From Trichosphaerium sp. ATCC 40318 (lineage: Eukaryota; Discosea; Flabellinia; Trichosidae), in the NCBI GenBank assembly GCA_038496445.1, contig JALMLS010000466.1:186001-250000 (forward strand): 64,000 nt of DNA. Reading direction: 5' to 3'. Each line of letters starts with the position of its first letter. Position 1 is the stretch's first letter. A model generated the notes under the pieces. The model had not been told where the DNA came from. It worked only from the letters and a program-made list of their open reading frames with translations, and ran no database searches. The translations under genes and the position numbers were made by a program. Shown here piece by piece: positions 59,928 to 64,000 of this stretch.

Positions 59928-62900
59928 TTAATTCTGTGTATGGAATACTTGAGTTGCTAACAATGCTTCTGCTGGTGGTTTTATAGCAAACATTTCTGTA
60001 TGACTGAACATATATTGCTGTCCTTGATCTAATAGCCACCCTATGGCATTATCCTTATTATCACCTTTGGTCTTTAGTGCATGGTGGTAGAGTGCTATAG
60101 GATAACCTGGAATAACCTAAAGAGTAAAAAAGTTACAAGACTGACAAAAACAAAATAATCTTTGCATGCTTCAAAAAAGTTCTTTTCGCGTTTTCTTGCC
60201 ATGTAGGCTTTTTAAAAAAGCATGTTACTCAAAGTTTGCTCCACCATAGTAACTCACATGCCTGCAAGGGCATTTCGAGAAAATCATAATATTTTAAAGA
60301 GCGTCTTGTGGGGAAACAAAAATTGTTTTTTTTTTGGATAAAAGACTTGCTGAAGGAATTGTAGTGTTGTTAACGTACCATTGCTATTTCAGCACCAAGA
60401 TCCCATCTCTTTATATCTTTAAGTTCTTCTTCCTTCTTTGGATCAACAAATGATGGTATATCAAGTTTTTTATCAGGATCAAGCTTCTGAAGTAATAAAA
60501 CTACTCTTTGAACAAGTTCATATAATTTATCAAAATGACCTGCTGTCTTTGATAGTTTATCATCTTCAAGCCATTTCTAAGAAACTCTTAAGAATACAAA
60601 TAACATCAATAGACATACGTATAGTGTTTTAACAATATAATCACGTCTTAGAGTGAAGTGAACCTTGATGACGTCCTCAAAACCCTAAAAGTAAAAAAAA
60701 AGTTAAATCCAATTCGCAAAAAGTTGTTGGGGTTTTTTTTCTGCTGTGCGTACTTTAGGTGGATTCTCTAGCATGTCAATCATGGCCCAACGTACTAAAA
60801 AGATTATTAAGATCAATTAAAGGCGAAAAAACAACAAAGGAATGAACTGAGGAGTAAGCACTTACTTGTAGCACATTTTATCTTTTCGTTGTATGCTCTA
60901 TTTGCAGCATCACCTGTAGGTGTTCCCATTGAACTCTCATAACCAGGCTCGTTAAAGTAAGGTTGCTCCACAAGTATAAGAGATTGTATAGATACAAGGA
61001 CTTGTAGTAATGTAGATGTGGAAGGGTTCCACTTTTCGTTTGGACCACCTCTCCATGTTCCAAGAAGTGATAAACAGACTTTACCACAATTGTACAGATT
61101 TGGATTAAACCGCACTGTACCGTTTCCAGTTGTTTCCAAATTTACAAGTGGCGCAGTATCTGGGTATGTCGACGGGCAGTACACATCAAAGATGAAGCAA
61201 CCACTGTCATAAGCTGTAAAAAAAGGAAGATTAGTAAAAGGACTAAAATACCAAAAAAGAAAAACAAGTAAGGTTGACATACGTGTATCTTCTGGACCTG
61301 TGATGATGAACTTCATTACATCCATACGCTCACTATCAACACGCATAAATACAGAAGATGCTGTGTACAATGGCATCGATGTACTTAAGGAGCCTTAAAA
61401 GAAGAGTTAGTCAGACGAAAGGTTTACAAACGTCGACCAAAAACAGTTCGTACTAATTTCTTGAACCAACCGCTTCATCTTTCCAGGTGAAGCATTTGTT
61501 TCCTTCTCAATATTATTAGCATAATGATGTCCAGTGTATGTATCATTATCATCTTGCATATCAGCCTCCTAAAATCACCACTAGTGAGTTTTTGTTTTTC
61601 ATGATAAATCAAAAAACAACATCCGAAACAGAATTCTCTATTTCTAGTTCTTATGTACGTACATCGAATTGAAACTCTTTTAATGCTTTCCGATAAGCTT
61701 GTTCTTTCTCGTTCAAAACCTCTTGTCTTTCTGTTGCTTCGCCCTAAGCCAGAAAATTAAATTAAAAATAATTAAAAATACAGTGTCAAATACGTGATAA
61801 AAAACGTACGCTTGTCTTGCCTTCATCACTTCGTTGTGACTCTTCTTGAAGTCTTTGTACTTTTGTAAAGGTCTTTCTGATACATTGAGCTAATCTCTTA
61901 TCTTGTCCAGCGTCCTGTAAATCAAGCAATCAGTGACCTTTTGCTTACATAATAAAACCAGTTTAAAAACACTTACACCAGAATCATCAGAGCTCTTTGT
62001 GTCGGCAGTGTTTAGTCTCTTCAAGATTACATCTGCCATCTTTACAAGGTTTTGTAATAGCTCAAAGCATCCACTTATCATAGACCACATTTGAGGGTAC
62101 TCAGAAAATGTGTTGAGCAAGTTAAAGAGCTCATTGTAAAGCCCGTAATATCTAGACATATCAAGAATACTATCATTACGCAGCCAGCTCTTCATGCACG
62201 TTGATAAGCAAGAAGCTTCAAGCATAGAGAGAACTTGTGGAGATAGTTCAGTGTCCCTAAAAAAGGCAATTAGAGTGGTGTTATAATAAAACAACAGGTG
62301 ACGCTCACGCCGAATTCGGGGAGAAAAGCACGTACTTATTATTGGACTTAACAATAGCCGCAATGACTTGAAGCAATGTTGCTGTTTGTGCAGCTTGAGC
62401 CTTTTGTTCTTTGACATAATTATCTGCACTCCAATCTACAATAGAACATCAGTAAGAGAGCCCCAAAAAGAAGAAAAAGAAAAAGAAAATTCAAACGAAC
62501 AAAAACAATCAACGTACTTTGCGTTAAAGCATCATCAGCGCTTGTACCATAACCAGTACCCTTCGCCCAATGCTTACCATCAGAACCGGTGCCTTTATCA
62601 GGCTTCTTGATGTCTTTAGCAGGCTTCTTACGCTTTTGGAACGGAGGAAGTGGATGTCCTGCTTTTCGTAAAGTTTCTGGATCAGCATGTGAGCAAGTTG
62701 TCTGTACAGACAAGGTCTCTAGTAAGTATCCCAAGAAACCTGACTTTACTAATCCGACTTGAAGTTCATCAGACTTTGTTTTTTGCTTGAGACGTCTTTG
62801 TAGTGGGTTAAGAAGAGTAGCAAAGTTGAATAGTTCAGAGCTCTTATCAGAAGGCTTTTGAAGTGTTGCAGCAAGAGCGTTAATGAAGCCTTCAGATTGT

Positions 62901-64000
62901 AGTAGAGTATGTTGAAGTGTTTGTATATCAAATAAAAGATTCGCAGCAGTTAAGAAGTGTACTTGATTCTGTAACTGTGTAATCTTTGCTTCTGCTTTTT
63001 TATCTTTACTTGGATCTACTTGTTGTTCTGCTTCTAGCCTTGGCGTTATTGTGTCTATAAGGATCTTGAACATAAGTTTAATGCCACCCTAAGAAAGCCA
63101 GACATAAGACAAAAGAAGTACAAAAGTTTTAAGGTCCATACCTTTTCTACAAATGAAGACATGAGCTTCGAAACAATCTTGCCTAATGGCGGTCCGTTTG
63201 ATTTTGATTTCTCTGGTTTCGTTGTTGTAGGATGTAAGTATAAGTTTACTAATGGCGATTGATCTTCTGTAGGTGCTATAGATTCAATAGATGACATGTT
63301 ATCAAGTTCTTGTTCTTTTTGTGGATCAAAAGATAATGTAAAGTTCTCTGTTCCAACTGCACGTTGTATGCAAGATTGTATATGGTTCATAGTCATGAAT
63401 GAAGGGAATTTGAACACAGGTGCGGCTACTTGGTAACCAATAGCCTTAGACCAACCTATAAAAAATTATTAAACAAGCAACAACACAAAGAAAATAGTAT
63501 CCAGAAAAAGAAGAAAACTGTTATGTTTGTTATTTTTTCACTTACCAGAAAGTTGATAATCAGCCAAGTTATACGTTGTTGTCTTACTAGTATCCTTGTC
63601 ACTTGTGCCATGATTGAAACTATAATTAAAAGAAAATGATAAGTACAGGCTAAGAATAACAAAACTGTTAAAAGTAACAACTCCTAAAAGAGCTCCAAGA
63701 AGTGGAAGCACTAATGGCGTTTAGTTGGCATAGAACGTACCTAATACAATGTCCTGGATCTAACATAGATACAGCTGGATACAGTGTATTTCCTTGGAAA
63801 CCTTGAGACCTGAAAGCTACTTGAGGAGTAGATCCATTCACACCGAATGCAAGTGTATCATTTTCAAAGTCAATCTTAACTGTGACAATATCGCCTTGTT
63901 TAAGCTTATCACCATATGTCCTTGCAACACCATTATTATATACTTGTCCAGTACTAAAATAAGCCCATCCTCTAGAGCGTTTCGCTTTTTGTTGACCGAC
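59928..64000 (-). CDS. BIRC6-like E2 ubiquitin-conjugating protein, 5' part beyond the window
   Basis: C-terminal half of a large protein whose UBC domain is of the BIRC6/BRUCE type. From the right edge: a SPRY domain ([19 protein letters not shown], then [27 protein letters not shown]; 63.7-64.0 kb), helical repeats (62.0-63.4 kb), a coiled region (61.5-61.9 kb), and the E2 domain: [72 protein letters not shown] with the catalytic Cys (about 61080), and [34 protein letters not shown]-terminal UBA-like segment ([31 protein letters not shown], about 60020-60110) precedes TAA 59928. In animals BIRC6 is an E2/E3 hybrid that blocks apoptosis and cytokinesis; here no BIR domain is visible in the window. 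At least 15 exons. Confidence 0.88.

Overview
The window is a gene-dense, AT-rich piece of a nuclear genome from a unicellular eukaryote. Nearly every gene is broken by many short introns (mostly about 45 to 90 nt, some 34 to 38 nt) whose donors are very often GTACGT or GTACGC. The gene set (V-ATPase subunit a, Ytm1/WDR12, WDR55/Jip5, HMCES, TANGO2, a TRPV-like channel, Reeler and PSI-domain membrane proteins, a deiodinase-type selenoprotein, a BIRC6-type E2) fits a free-living, probably amoeboid protist. I cannot name the species. No rRNA, tRNA, CRISPR array or prokaryotic operon was seen.

Layout. 0.4-3.5 kb: unknown SHOCT-like/coiled-coil protein (+). 4.1-7.4 kb: ankyrin-TRP channel (-). 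7.7-11.2 kb: MrfA/Hrq1-type helicase (+). 11.3-12.9 kb: F-box/LRR protein (+). 13.0-14.2 kb: RNA ligase (-). 14.6-16.3 kb: F-box protein (-). 17.0-20.5 kb: V-ATPase subunit a (-). 20.7-23.6 kb: Lys/Glu-rich tail-anchored protein (-). 24.2-25.1 kb: EF-hand protein (-). 25.5-27.1 kb: possible beta-propeller protein (+). 27.4 kb: decayed LRR copy (-). 27.8-29.1 kb: HMCES (-). 29.3-31.2 kb: WDR12 (-). 31.9-33.1 kb: W/DWY-repeat protein (-). 33.3-36.8 kb: glycerol kinase (+). 37.3-38.0 kb: SPRY protein (-). 38.7-41.2 kb: Crinkler-like nuclease-kinase (-). 42.5-43.9 kb: TANGO2 (-). 44.3-47.5 kb: Reeler protein (-). 49.1-51.0 kb: deiodinase-like selenoprotein (-). 52.5-54.4 kb: WDR55 (-). 54.5-55.4 kb: PTTG1IP-like protein (+). 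55.8-59.5 kb: isoleucyl-tRNA synthetase (+). 59.9 kb to the right edge: BIRC6-like E2 with SPRY and UBA-like domains (-).

Four observations stand out. (1) A 1,054-nt intron of glycerol kinase holds, on the opposite strand, two structured RNA genes that I recognise as nuclear RNase P RNA and RNase MRP RNA. Both have conserved elements, pairing ends, a TATA-like element near -30 and a T-run terminator. (2) The deiodinase-like gene has an in-frame TGA exactly at the selenocysteine site and a well-formed SECIS element about 50 nt past its stop. (3) A SAP-like / coiled-coil / PD-(D/E)XK nuclease / protein kinase fusion resembles Crinkler-type effectors. (4) The BIRC6-type E2 sits in an unusual SPRY-E2-UBA arrangement.

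Gene models are spliced by eye from reading-frame continuity and family motifs. Spans run from proposed start to stop and include introns.
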